A stretch of DNA of 64,000 nucleotides from positions 5,580,001 to 5,644,000 of the forward strand of contig JADJQZ010000001.1 in assembly GCA_016712465.1 (NCBI GenBank), written 5' to 3'. Source of the stretch: Candidatus Obscuribacter sp. GTDB lineage: Bacteria; Cyanobacteriota; Vampirovibrionia; Obscuribacterales; Obscuribacteraceae. The position numbers and the translations under genes are program-made. The notes beneath the pieces were generated by a model that saw only the letters and a list, made by a program, of their open reading frames with translations, was not told the DNA's origin and ran no database searches. Below are positions 8,368 to 16,218 of this stretch, one piece after another (the stretch's first letter is position 1; each line of letters opens with the position of its first letter).

Positions 8368-9138
8368 TTACTCCAGCCATTTTGAACCAAGCTTGCGCAG
8401 TACAGGTTTCAGCGCTCCTACTTTCTCTTTCGCCTTGAGCACGGCAGCGCTAACGACAGCCGGTCTGAGACTGGGATAATTTGCCGGAGGCAGTTCCTGG
8501 GCAGCCAGGCAATCAAGCAACTGCGGTGCCGACTGCAGGCTCTCCACGAGAAAATTGTCGGCCAGGGACTTTTTAGACAGCAAGACGCTTACCAAAACCT
8601 CGCCCTGAGGGCTCTCAAAGCGCATAGATCTGGAAGCTTTCAATTGAAAGCAAGATAAAAGATCCGAAGGCTCAAGCTGCCCCTGGTAACGCAGAGAAAC
8701 TGGGCTTTTCAAAGGCTCGGCTTTCGGCCCGGAGATCTGTTGCAAGCGAGACTTAATGGCGGTGCCAAGATCGGCGCAGGAGTTGGGTTGGTACGAGAGA
8801 CCGAAGAGACGCGCCATAACTTGCATTTTTCTCTCATCTCGGCAACTGCTGTACAACTGTACCGCCGTGGACTGACTGAATTTGTCTATATCCAGACAGG
8901 TATCAAGCCCCTGAAAATTCCGGGCGGTAACCCTCGACGCCAGCTCACCCACTGCAAAATCGGCGCTATGATGCCACTGCCAGAGACCGGCGCAGACGAC
9001 CGTCCCACTCAAAAGAGCACCGATAAAGGTCTCAACCGGATGAGACTTGATCACTCTGACAAAATTACAAACAGTTTCAACCAGAAGCTCGCAAAGCGAC
9101 TGCGCCAGCTCTATCACACTATCCAACTGAAGATCCAT
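8368..9138 (-). CDS. Single-pass membrane protein of unknown function
   Basis: A 256-residue protein with an N-terminal cytoplasmic helix (LDSVIELAQSLCELLVETVC), one transmembrane segment around residues 38-53 (FIGALLSGTVVCAGLW), and a ~200-residue external domain with five or six cysteines that may form disulfides. A FAVGELASRVTARNFQGLDTCL segment suggests a lipoprotein- or NTF2-like domain, but this is weak. The start ATG has a GAGG ribosome site. It lies directly upstream of the LRR protein gene at 7290-8279, so the two products may work together. Confidence 0.5.
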   Translation of the reverse strand: MDLQLDSVIELAQSLCELLVETVCNFVRVIKSHPVETFIGALLSGTVVCAGLWQWHHSADFAVGELASRVTARNFQGLDTCLDIDKFSQSTAVQLYSSCRDERKMQVMARLFGLSYQPNSCADLGTAIKSRLQQISGPKAEPLKSPVSLRYQGQLEPSDLLSCFQLKASRSMRFESPQGEVLVSVLLSKKSLADNFLVESLQSAPQLLDCLAAQELPPANYPSLRPAVVSAAVLKAKEKVGALKPVLRKLGSKWLE

Positions 9139-9343
9139 CTCAAGACCTCAAGACGCAACGTACCGCTGCAGAACCGAAAGATAAATCAGGGGATGCCGCA
9201 TGAGAGCAATTCTATCCATTTTTTTAAATCCTGCTCAAAGCCTGGCCTTGAAGAAACGCAGACCCGGCATTAAACTCAGACCCGACAAAACCGTTAGCCT
9301 CTCGACTCTGACTATCTGCCCCTGCTAAAGAAGGACGCTCCTG

Positions 9344-10342
9344 GTGAACAACAAAGAAATCATGCCCTGGCTGACTGCTCTAATGCTCATCCCGGCCCTT
9401 CCCCCCGGGGCAGGCGCCATGCCCGAAACTATTGAGCCTACTGGAACTGCCACGGCGGAGAGCGCCACTGTAGGAAGCGGCGTAGTATATCCGGACAGGA
9501 CGAACCATAGACCGCAACCCTTCAAAGACGAGCTAGTAGAAGCACCGCTTTCCGAAGCAGAGAAAGCCAGACTGGAAGCCCTCAAATTCCCGCAACTACC
9601 CCGGACCAGCATAAAGAAATTTCTCAAGACTCTGCCTTTTCCAAAAGGTCGACCGATTCTCAGTCGGGGCAAACTGGTTTATCTAGATCAGGCGGCCCTG
9701 AAAGAAACTTTTCCCAACCAGGTTTTCTATTTGCTGCGTTTTCCACAGTGGCCGCTGCCCTTAGACCCGCCGCCTCCGCTTTCAAGCAATAACATCTTCG
9801 TTGTTTCTATCGATCAGAAGAAGGGAATCGCCGCCCCTCTGACCAACGGCGAACAACTGAAAAACCTCATGACCACGAGCAATCTGCGCGGTCAGTCGGA
9901 ACAAGACAGAAAACGAATACTGGAAGCAGGCTTGTATCTAGCGCAAGAGCTGGCCCAGGACGGCATGTACCAGTTTCAATGGAACGGGCAGGCGCTAAAA
10001 GTTTCAAAAGAAGGCAAAGGCTCAATTGCTCAGGGGCAAATCGATGTCATACCCCAGGGCGGCAATTCCGGAACCCTTACTGCAACAGCGCGCTTTAACG
10101 AAAGCGGCACGCTCACAGACTTCAGCTCGAAGCAAAATCTCCAGGAAGGCATGCGCCCCATCTGCCAATCGACAAAACTACTGGATCTGGATCCGATAGT
10201 ACGAAAGATGGCCGAGAAAGACCTGCTCATCATGGGTAGACGCGCGCAAGAGTATCTTATGTGGCAAAGGGAGCAGGTTTCACCGGCACTGAAAGAGGCA
10301 ATCGATAGAATCTGGGTGAGAATTCAGACCGAAAACAGGTAG
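9344..10342 (+). CDS. Exported protein of unknown function
   Basis: A 332-residue protein starting at GTG with AAGGA eight bases upstream. A signal peptide is clear (NNKEIMPWLTALMLIPALPPGAGAM). The mature part begins with a Thr/Ala-rich linker, then a globular region with a Pro-rich segment (FPQWPLPLDPPPPL) and alpha-helical ends (RKRILEAGLYLAQELAQDG and EYLMWQREQVSPALKEAIDR). No known domain was recognised. It is divergent from the gene at 8368-9138 and is followed by a strong hairpin at 10396-10429. Confidence 0.55.
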   Translation: MNNKEIMPWLTALMLIPALPPGAGAMPETIEPTGTATAESATVGSGVVYPDRTNHRPQPFKDELVEAPLSEAEKARLEALKFPQLPRTSIKKFLKTLPFPKGRPILSRGKLVYLDQAALKETFPNQVFYLLRFPQWPLPLDPPPPLSSNNIFVVSIDQKKGIAAPLTNGEQLKNLMTTSNLRGQSEQDRKRILEAGLYLAQELAQDGMYQFQWNGQALKVSKEGKGSIAQGQIDVIPQGGNSGTLTATARFNESGTLTDFSSKQNLQEGMRPICQSTKLLDLDPIVRKMAEKDLLIMGRRAQEYLMWQREQVSPALKEAIDRIWVRIQTENR

Positions 10343-10395
10343 TTCGGCACCGGGGCGGTACTGATCTTTAAACCAACCCTTAGGCCAATCCGGAA

Positions 10396-10429
10396 GCCCA
10401 CCCGGAAGCCTGCAGCTTACCGGATGGGC
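10396..10429. terminator. Terminator-like hairpin between convergent genes
   Basis: GCCCACCCGGAAGC pairs with GCTTACCGGATGGGC across a CTGCA loop, with one mismatch and one bulge. It lies between the stop codons of the exported protein (plus) and the second RRM gene (minus), as expected of a shared transcription stop. No T-tract is present. Confidence 0.5.
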
Positions 10430-10506
10430 CCGCGACAAAACCAGCGAGCATCTAACTCGACAGCTTCACTCTAATCACCTCTTCCTTTGATTAAGGAAGC
10501 TGCGGC

Positions 10507-10761
10507 TTAGTATCTCGGCTTGGGCTTGGAGACGTTGACTGCAATAGTGCGCCCGTCAACTTCTTTACCATCAAGGTTGCGGATAGCAGCTTCGCCTTCG
10601 GCTTCTGTGTTCATTTCCACAAAAGCGAAACCGCGCTTGCGACCGCTCTCACGGTCGGTAGGGATGGAAACCGAGGTAACCTGCCCGGAAGGGGCAAAGA
10701 GGGCTTCCAGATCGGACTCCGTCAAGTTGAAAGACAGGTTGCCGACAAATAACTTCTTCAT
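10507..10761 (-). CDS. RRM-domain RNA-binding protein, second paralogue
   Basis: An 84-residue single-RRM protein starting at MKKLFVGNLSFNLTE, the normal family N-terminus. A TTG nine codons upstream is less likely. RNP2 is LFVGNLSF and RNP1 is RGFAFVEM, identical in the core to the paralogue at 6406-6690, and the region before RNP1 (TDRESGRKRG) also matches. The tail is short and basic (SKPKPRY). It should bind single-stranded RNA. The two copies are only 4 kb apart yet on opposite strands and not adjacent, so they are probably regulated separately. Confidence 0.92.
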   Translation of the reverse strand: MKKLFVGNLSFNLTESDLEALFAPSGQVTSVSIPTDRESGRKRGFAFVEMNTEAEGEAAIRNLDGKEVDGRTIAVNVSKPKPRY

Positions 10762-10961
10762 TGAATCTCGTATAGCGTGTATGCGCAAATAAAACTCTTT
10801 CTGCGCACGAGGCTCTCTAGCTTTGTAGCCCCGGAGGTAGTATGGCAGGTATTACTCCTACTTACAAGCGATTGTCAATACAGAGAACCAAGGGCGGCGT
10901 TTCTGGCAAGAAGGGAAAAAGAGAAATACAATCACCCAGGACAGCCCTCATGAGGAGGACC

Positions 10962-11375
10962 ATGAAAATGGCACCGACAAGAATACAGCTTGCTCTGGCA
11001 GCGGCTGCCGTCATCCTTTGCACCCCCCAGGCAGTCATGGCACAAGAGAAAAAGGAAACCACAGGCGAGCAAACGGAATGGATGAAGAAAGCCTTCGCCC
11101 TCCACGTGAAGAGCCTCTCATTCCAGAAGGGCAGTGCCCATTTCGTCACAGACGGCTTCTTTCAGAAAGCCGGCAAGAGCGACTTCCTCCTATCCAGGGG
11201 CGATGCCTTCGAGGGGCAAAGTGATCACCACGCCTCTTCCACCTTCACCTGCACCGGGGTGAATGAAAAGGAGGGTGTCTCAATTCAGTACCAGTCGAAT
11301 TTCGACCACAGGTCCTTCGGCAAGAATCTGATCAGCACGGATAAAGGCAATCTGATAGTACCCTGGAAGAAATGA
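10962..11375 (+). CDS. Small exported protein of unknown function
   Basis: A 137-residue protein whose signal peptide (MAPTRIQLALAAAAVILCTP, cut near AVMA-QEKK) fixes the start at the ATG at 10962 or, better spaced, at 10968. A GAGGAGG ribosome site lies just upstream. The longer frame from 10842 adds a basic stretch unlike a leader and is not preferred. The mature ~110 residues contain helix EWMKKAFALHVKSLSF and beta strands with SIQYQSNFDHRSFG. No family recognised. It converges on the protease gene at 11386-12639 with a gap of about 10 bases. Confidence 0.55.
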   Translation: MKMAPTRIQLALAAAAVILCTPQAVMAQEKKETTGEQTEWMKKAFALHVKSLSFQKGSAHFVTDGFFQKAGKSDFLLSRGDAFEGQSDHHASSTFTCTGVNEKEGVSIQYQSNFDHRSFGKNLISTDKGNLIVPWKK

Positions 11376-11385
11376 GACCGCGACC

Positions 11386-12639
11386 TTAACGGCGCATAAA
11401 GTGAATGACGCTCTTGTCGTAGTCGATGGTGTATTGATAATCGTTGTAAAAGGTCTGACCCAGAAGCGGATGCGGCATGTGAGAGGACATCGTGACACCA
11501 ATTTCAAAGTCACGCTTCTCAATGGGCCCCAACTTCAATGAACCCACGGGAAAGTTGCGGACAAGAGAGTTGCCTGCTATTCCCTGACTCATGGAGGTGC
11601 GGGCATCGTCCGGAATAGTAAGCCCCACCTGGCTTAGATGTTCAGGGGAAAACGCCACACCGGACGCCCCTGTATCAAAATACATGGGCAGCTTCCGGCC
11701 GTTCACCTCTGTTACCACAACGATTTCATTGCCCTCCCGGGTGAAAGGAACAACGTTGGGATCCCGACTGAGAGAAGAATAGACCGAGCCTCTGTCGGAT
11801 TTCTTTTTCATAAAATGAATGCTGTTGGCACCATTATCAACGGTGTAACGCATGTCATGGAAGAAAGTCTGACCCAAGAGCGGATAGCCCGGCATATGCT
11901 CCTGCACACATACTTCAAAATTTCGCCGCGTAATACCGCCCAAAGTAACATCCATCTTCTGCACCCAGAAACGCTGACCGCCTCCCTCGCCTACACCATG
12001 GGCAGTACCGACGGAAGGGCCTGTGGGCAAAGGTAGACCCAATTCTTGCAAATGATTCTTCCCGACCACGGTAGACTCGGCGCCGGTGTCAAACATCATT
12101 TTCAATGGCCGATTGCCGAGGCGCACATCCATTACAAAACAATTTGCGTCCTTCGTGAAGTAAACCCGGCACTCATCCGGAACCGTATCGTTGGAAGAAC
12201 TGCTGGAGCTGGCCGTGTAATTGCTGCCGTAGTTATGCCCGCCCCCGGAAGGCGCGGCACTGGACCCGGAGTTGCCGCCGGCTGAGGACAGACCCAATTT
12301 CTGCATAATAGAAGGATCAATTGAAGCCATACCGCGCAAGGCCAGGCTGCTGGCCTGGGAACCGGGAAAAGTAGAAATGACCCTGGAATAGGCATTCATG
12401 GCGCCCGAACGGTCACCCTGGTAGTGCCTGGCCAGGGCCAGATAATAAAAGGCCATGGCATTCTTGGGGTTAGCCTTGACGGCTTGCTGAAAAGACAGAC
12501 CGGCCTGGGCAAACTGTTTGGCGGAAAGCTGCTTAATGCCCGCTTCATAGGGATCTACGCCGGCAGCCCGGGTACCCACTGGCAAGAAAACGAGGGCCAG
12601 TGCAGCTATGAGAGCCGGAGCCCGATTCTTTCCAGCCAT
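11386..12639 (-). CDS. Exported TPR protein with two retropepsin-like aspartyl protease domains
   Basis: A 417-residue protein starting at MAGKNRAP, where AAGGAGG provides a strong ribosome site. In order: signal peptide (residues ~1-25), two or three TPR-like helices (AKQFAQAGLSFQQAVKANP; LALARHYQGDRSGAMNAYSR), a Ser/Gly-rich linker (~120-150), then two retropepsin-like domains. Each domain has a catalytic Asp-Thr-Gly: FDTGAES at about Asp184 and FDTGASG at about Asp322. Each ends in the flap-closing YPLLGQTFF or HPLLGQTFY motif. Single-domain enzymes of this clan act as dimers; two in one chain could form a pepsin-like intramolecular pair. Likely a periplasmic or outer-surface peptidase. 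A paralogue lies at 13613-14839. Confidence 0.85.
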   Translation of the reverse strand: MAGKNRAPALIAALALVFLPVGTRAAGVDPYEAGIKQLSAKQFAQAGLSFQQAVKANPKNAMAFYYLALARHYQGDRSGAMNAYSRVISTFPGSQASSLALRGMASIDPSIMQKLGLSSAGGNSGSSAAPSGGGHNYGSNYTASSSSSSNDTVPDECRVYFTKDANCFVMDVRLGNRPLKMMFDTGAESTVVGKNHLQELGLPLPTGPSVGTAHGVGEGGGQRFWVQKMDVTLGGITRRNFEVCVQEHMPGYPLLGQTFFHDMRYTVDNGANSIHFMKKKSDRGSVYSSLSRDPNVVPFTREGNEIVVVTEVNGRKLPMYFDTGASGVAFSPEHLSQVGLTIPDDARTSMSQGIAGNSLVRNFPVGSLKLGPIEKRDFEIGVTMSSHMPHPLLGQTFYNDYQYTIDYDKSVIHFMRR

Positions 12640-12813
12640 TTTATCCTCCTTAAGGCTTTCCTTTCTCACTATTCAAACACACTGCCTGAATACGGACCAA
12701 TCCGCTCTACCCAGCAAAATTTATCAAAGCATCGGTCTCTAAATATTTACCCAGCCCAAAGCTAAATACCTGCCGATCCTCGCTGTTCTAATGCCGGCTC
12801 CGCCCCAATTAAT

Positions 12814-13599
12814 TTACGAACAATCCGCCTGCTTGTCCCTGGCCAGTTCACGCAAATAGACTATTTTCTTGCGCACATAGTCGCTGTATATGACTGCCAG
12901 CCTTAAACCCAGTCTGCCGTCCAGAATGCCGCCGCGCAAGAAGTACCTTTGCAGGAAGGTCCAGAGCGGATGCAGCACCAGATTAATAGGGTGGGCGCGC
13001 CACTGGTACTTGCCACGCTGATAGAACTCCCGGGCCGAGAGCCTGGCATACTTATCCATGGCGGCGGCAAAGTCATCCACGGTCTTATAGGAATAATGAT
13101 CCATGTGGTTTTTCAAGACGGCTTTGGGCCCGTCCATCTTAATCGCTTCATGCACCAGGCGCTCGCCCCAGCGCCCACTGCCCTTCTTAAAGAGGCGCAA
13201 CTGGGCATCAGGGTAAAAGCCGCCGTGGAAAATGGGAGTTTCGCCTATGTATAACACTCTCGGGATTTTATAACCGTCATACCTGGCAAAATCAGGCGAA
13301 CCTATGAGAGCTTTCAACTCTTGCACTAGAGGCGGTGTCAATATTTCATCCGCGTCCAAACTGAGGATCCACTCACCAGCTGCCAGATCTATGGCAAAAT
13401 TCTTTTGCCTGGCATAACCCAGCCAATCTTGATGAACGACCTTGGCACCACGCTCGGTGGCAATAGAAATGGTACTATCGGTGGAGCCAGAGTCTACTAC
13501 AATAATCTCGCAGACCAACTCCTTAGCAGCGTCGATTACGGCACCTAATGTGCGCTCCTCGTTCTGGGCAACTATGACTAGCGAGATGGTTGGCAACAC
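12814..13599 (-). CDS. Family 2 glycosyltransferase (WaaE/KdtX-like)
   Basis: A 261-residue GT-A fold glycosyltransferase. The N-terminus ISLVIVAQNEERTL, the VVDSGSTDST loop that binds the nucleotide sugar, and the metal-binding LDADE are all present, followed by the RVLYIGETPIFHGGFYPD segment common in the branch near WaaE. It should transfer a sugar to a lipid- or polysaccharide-linked acceptor at the inner face of the membrane. The start is a GTG (then TTG CCA ACC) with GGAAG just upstream. It sits between the two double-retropepsin genes on the same strand, 13 bases after the upstream one ends, so it is probably co-transcribed. Confidence 0.88.
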   Translation of the reverse strand: MLPTISLVIVAQNEERTLGAVIDAAKELVCEIIVVDSGSTDSTISIATERGAKVVHQDWLGYARQKNFAIDLAAGEWILSLDADEILTPPLVQELKALIGSPDFARYDGYKIPRVLYIGETPIFHGGFYPDAQLRLFKKGSGRWGERLVHEAIKMDGPKAVLKNHMDHYSYKTVDDFAAAMDKYARLSAREFYQRGKYQWRAHPINLVLHPLWTFLQRYFLRGGILDGRLGLRLAVIYSDYVRKKIVYLRELARDKQADCS

Positions 13600-13612
13600 T
13601 TACTTCCTGAGC

Positions 13613-14839
13613 TCAATGCCGCCCGAAGTGAATAACACCTCTGTCGTAATCCACGGTGAACTGTTGGTTCTGCAGGAAATCTCCGCCTAAAAGGGGATAG
13701 GGCGACGGCAAACTATCGGCCACACCGATTTCATAATCGCGCTTATCCACAGGACCAAGGCGCATGGAGCGCACCCGCACAAATCGAGTGCGACTCAAGC
13801 CATTGACGCCCCTGGTTTGAACGACTCGAGCATCATCGGGCACAACAATACCGCAAGCCTGGGCCTGGGAGGCGCTCATTGAGACCCAAGAAGCACCGGT
13901 GTCAAGCCACATGGGCACTTTCTTTCCCTCTATCTCGGTCATGACGCGAATCTCTTTGCCGTCTCTTTCAAAAGGTACATCGTAAGCGGTGAGGGGCGCA
14001 TTACTGGCGACCTGCCCGGTACGGCGCTGAAAGGTAATGCAGTTGGAATTATTGTCGACGGTGTACTTCAACTCGTCGAAGAAGCGTTGCCCGATGATCG
14101 GATAGTTGTCGGCATGCTCCATAACCAGAATCGGGAAGTTCTTGCGCACAATATTGCCCAGAGACAATTCAACCAAATAGACACCCGCTTTCTGACTGCC
14201 CCGGCTGCCGGAGCCGGTGACATTGACGGACTGCTCGCTCTTGCCCAGATTGATGCCCATCTCCTGGATGTGATTCATACCGAAAACGACATTTTCAGCG
14301 CCGGTGTCGAACAACATGCGGGTGGAGCGCCCGTTTACCCGGCCATCCACGATCATGCAACTGCTTTCTTTCGTGAAATTGACCCGACATTCCGGCGGCA
14401 TGGAAAGATCATCAGCACCCTGAGATGCTTCCTGCCGCTGCTGGCGCCGACCGGAGGACTGTCCGCCGCCGGCCAGACCAAGCTGTTGCAAAATGGAAGG
14501 ATCAATACTGGACATGCCGCGCACGGCAAGGTTGCAGGCTTCCGTGCCGGGATATTCGGAGAGGACCCGGGAGTAAGACTCCATGGCACCTTGCCTGTCC
14601 CCCTGATAATGCTTGGATAAGCCCAGGTAATAAAGAGCCATCCCCTGGCGGGGACTGACCTTCACCGCCTGGCTGAAATACTGAGCAGCCTGCGGAAACT
14701 TCCTGGCAGTGAGCAGTTGCACGCCGGTGCTGTAGGCGTCGGCACCGGCAGCAAGAGCCCCCGAGCCGCCGGAGAAAGCCACTACCAGACCGGGCACCAG
14801 GGCCAGAACAATGCGCCTAAACCCGCCTGTTTTCAGCAT
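13613..14839 (-). CDS. Exported TPR protein with two retropepsin-like aspartyl protease domains (paralogue)
   Basis: A 408-residue paralogue of the protein at 11386-12639, same order: signal peptide, TPR-like helices (ARKFPQAAQYFSQAVKVSP; LGLSKHYQGDRQGAMESYSR), a Gln/Arg-rich rather than Ser/Gly-rich linker, then two retropepsin-like domains. Catalytic motifs are FDTGAEN (about Asp178) and LDTGASW (about Asp313); closing motifs are YPIIGQRFF and YPLLGGDFL. Start at MLKTGGF, six bases after AAGGAG. Both active-site Asp residues are intact, so both copies are probably functional. The downstream glycosyltransferase begins 13 bases after this stop. Confidence 0.85.
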   Translation of the reverse strand: MLKTGGFRRIVLALVPGLVVAFSGGSGALAAGADAYSTGVQLLTARKFPQAAQYFSQAVKVSPRQGMALYYLGLSKHYQGDRQGAMESYSRVLSEYPGTEACNLAVRGMSSIDPSILQQLGLAGGGQSSGRRQQRQEASQGADDLSMPPECRVNFTKESSCMIVDGRVNGRSTRMLFDTGAENVVFGMNHIQEMGINLGKSEQSVNVTGSGSRGSQKAGVYLVELSLGNIVRKNFPILVMEHADNYPIIGQRFFDELKYTVDNNSNCITFQRRTGQVASNAPLTAYDVPFERDGKEIRVMTEIEGKKVPMWLDTGASWVSMSASQAQACGIVVPDDARVVQTRGVNGLSRTRFVRVRSMRLGPVDKRDYEIGVADSLPSPYPLLGGDFLQNQQFTVDYDRGVIHFGRH

Positions 14840-14910
14840 CCTCAGCTCCTTAACAGCCAACCAACCAGAAAGTATGTACCCTGAAGAAGCGGCAGTACAG
14901 TGGAGTCGAA

Positions 14911-16053
14911 CTAGACTCCAAGCTCTTCCTTGAGAATTACCTTCTGCAATTCCGAAGTACCTTCGAAAATTTCCGTCAGCTTGGCGTCCCGGTAAATTCT
15001 CTCCAGGGGCTCATCACAGGATGCTCCCAGCATACCGAAGATCTGCACGGCTTCGCCACTGTGCAAGCGGGCGGTGCGGGCTGCATAACTTTTAGCCATG
15101 GCAGCGAACTTGCGAAACTCGGCGGGGGCACCGTCTCTGGACCAGGCAGCCCGGTAAGTGAGCAAGCGGGCGGCGGCGGCATCCGTAGAGAAATCGGCCA
15201 GTTTCCACTGCACACCCTGATTTTTGGCAATGGGCGCGCCGAACTGTTCCCGGGTATTGGCGCGCTGAGCGGCCAGACTGAGCCCCTCCTGGCAGAGACC
15301 GAGGGCGCAGGCAGCCAGCAAGGTCTTGGAGACATCAAGGGCACAAGAGGCAAGAGCCAGGGCATCAGCCCCTTTCAATTGATTATCGGCGCTCGCCTTA
15401 GCCGCTTTCAAGTTCACATCGAACAGGCGTGCCGAGCGGAAACCCATGGTGCCCTTGCGCGCGGAAAGTTCCACGCTGCTTCGGTCGGCGCCGTCCAGGA
15501 GCCAGACTCCCTTTTCTTCACCGTTTTTGCCAAGCACAGCCAATAAAACCGGCAGATCGGCACTGACCACCCAGGTCTTAACGCCAGTGAGCTTGACCTC
15601 GGCGCCGTTCACTTCGGCAATGGTTTCAATCAAACTGAGGTCGGAGCCGGCTTTCTCTTCCGAAAAGGCCTGAGCGCCGAAACACTCACCACGCGCAAGA
15701 AGGGGCAAATAACGCGACTTCTGAGTCTCGCTGCCGAAGCGGCTGATCAACTCCACTACGCTGTAGTGGCTGCTCACCGCCAGGGCCAGACCGGCGGCCT
15801 GTGCGCCCAGAGCTTCCACAAAAAGGGCGGCGTCCAGAAGGGTCCCGCCCTGACCGCCCAGATCTTTAGCTACCGTAATGCCCAGGTAGCCATTTTGACC
15901 GAGCTTACTCATAATTTCTTTCTGGCACGAGCTGCCTTCGACCTTATCAAGTTCAGCGGCCACAGGCGCTATTACTTCATCTACAAACTTGACATACTGT
16001 TCTTGCAGCGTTTTTTGTGCGGCGCTTAAGAAGGTGTTCACGGAAACCCCCAC
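14911..16053 (-). CDS. Acyl-CoA dehydrogenase
   Basis: A 380-residue FAD-dependent acyl-CoA dehydrogenase that introduces the alpha-beta double bond of an acyl-CoA in fatty-acid or branched-chain amino-acid breakdown. Visible: the substrate/FAD region AQAFSEEKAGSDLS, the middle beta domain around KTWVVSAD, the FAD-contact helix ANTREQFGAPIAKNQGVQWK, and the catalytic-base motif IFEGTSELQKVI. Length is normal. The frame begins at GTG (16053); a GTG at 16041 after GGGGG is an alternative. No partner electron-transfer flavoprotein gene is in the window, so the pathway and chain-length preference are not determined. Confidence 0.92.
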   Translation of the reverse strand: MGVSVNTFLSAAQKTLQEQYVKFVDEVIAPVAAELDKVEGSSCQKEIMSKLGQNGYLGITVAKDLGGQGGTLLDAALFVEALGAQAAGLALAVSSHYSVVELISRFGSETQKSRYLPLLARGECFGAQAFSEEKAGSDLSLIETIAEVNGAEVKLTGVKTWVVSADLPVLLAVLGKNGEEKGVWLLDGADRSSVELSARKGTMGFRSARLFDVNLKAAKASADNQLKGADALALASCALDVSKTLLAACALGLCQEGLSLAAQRANTREQFGAPIAKNQGVQWKLADFSTDAAAARLLTYRAAWSRDGAPAEFRKFAAMAKSYAARTARLHSGEAVQIFGMLGASCDEPLERIYRDAKLTEIFEGTSELQKVILKEELGV

Positions 16054-16218
16054 GAATTCATACTAGGATATTGGCATCGAAAGCCAGATAAGCCCCAGAT
16101 CATAGCATTATCCGTGGGCCTGGTAGCAATCCCGCCGCCCCCTTAAAAACCGGCCAATCCGCCAGACAAGACCGCACCCGGAACCTACAACCTTTCCCCA
16201 ATAACGGAAGCAGAACAG

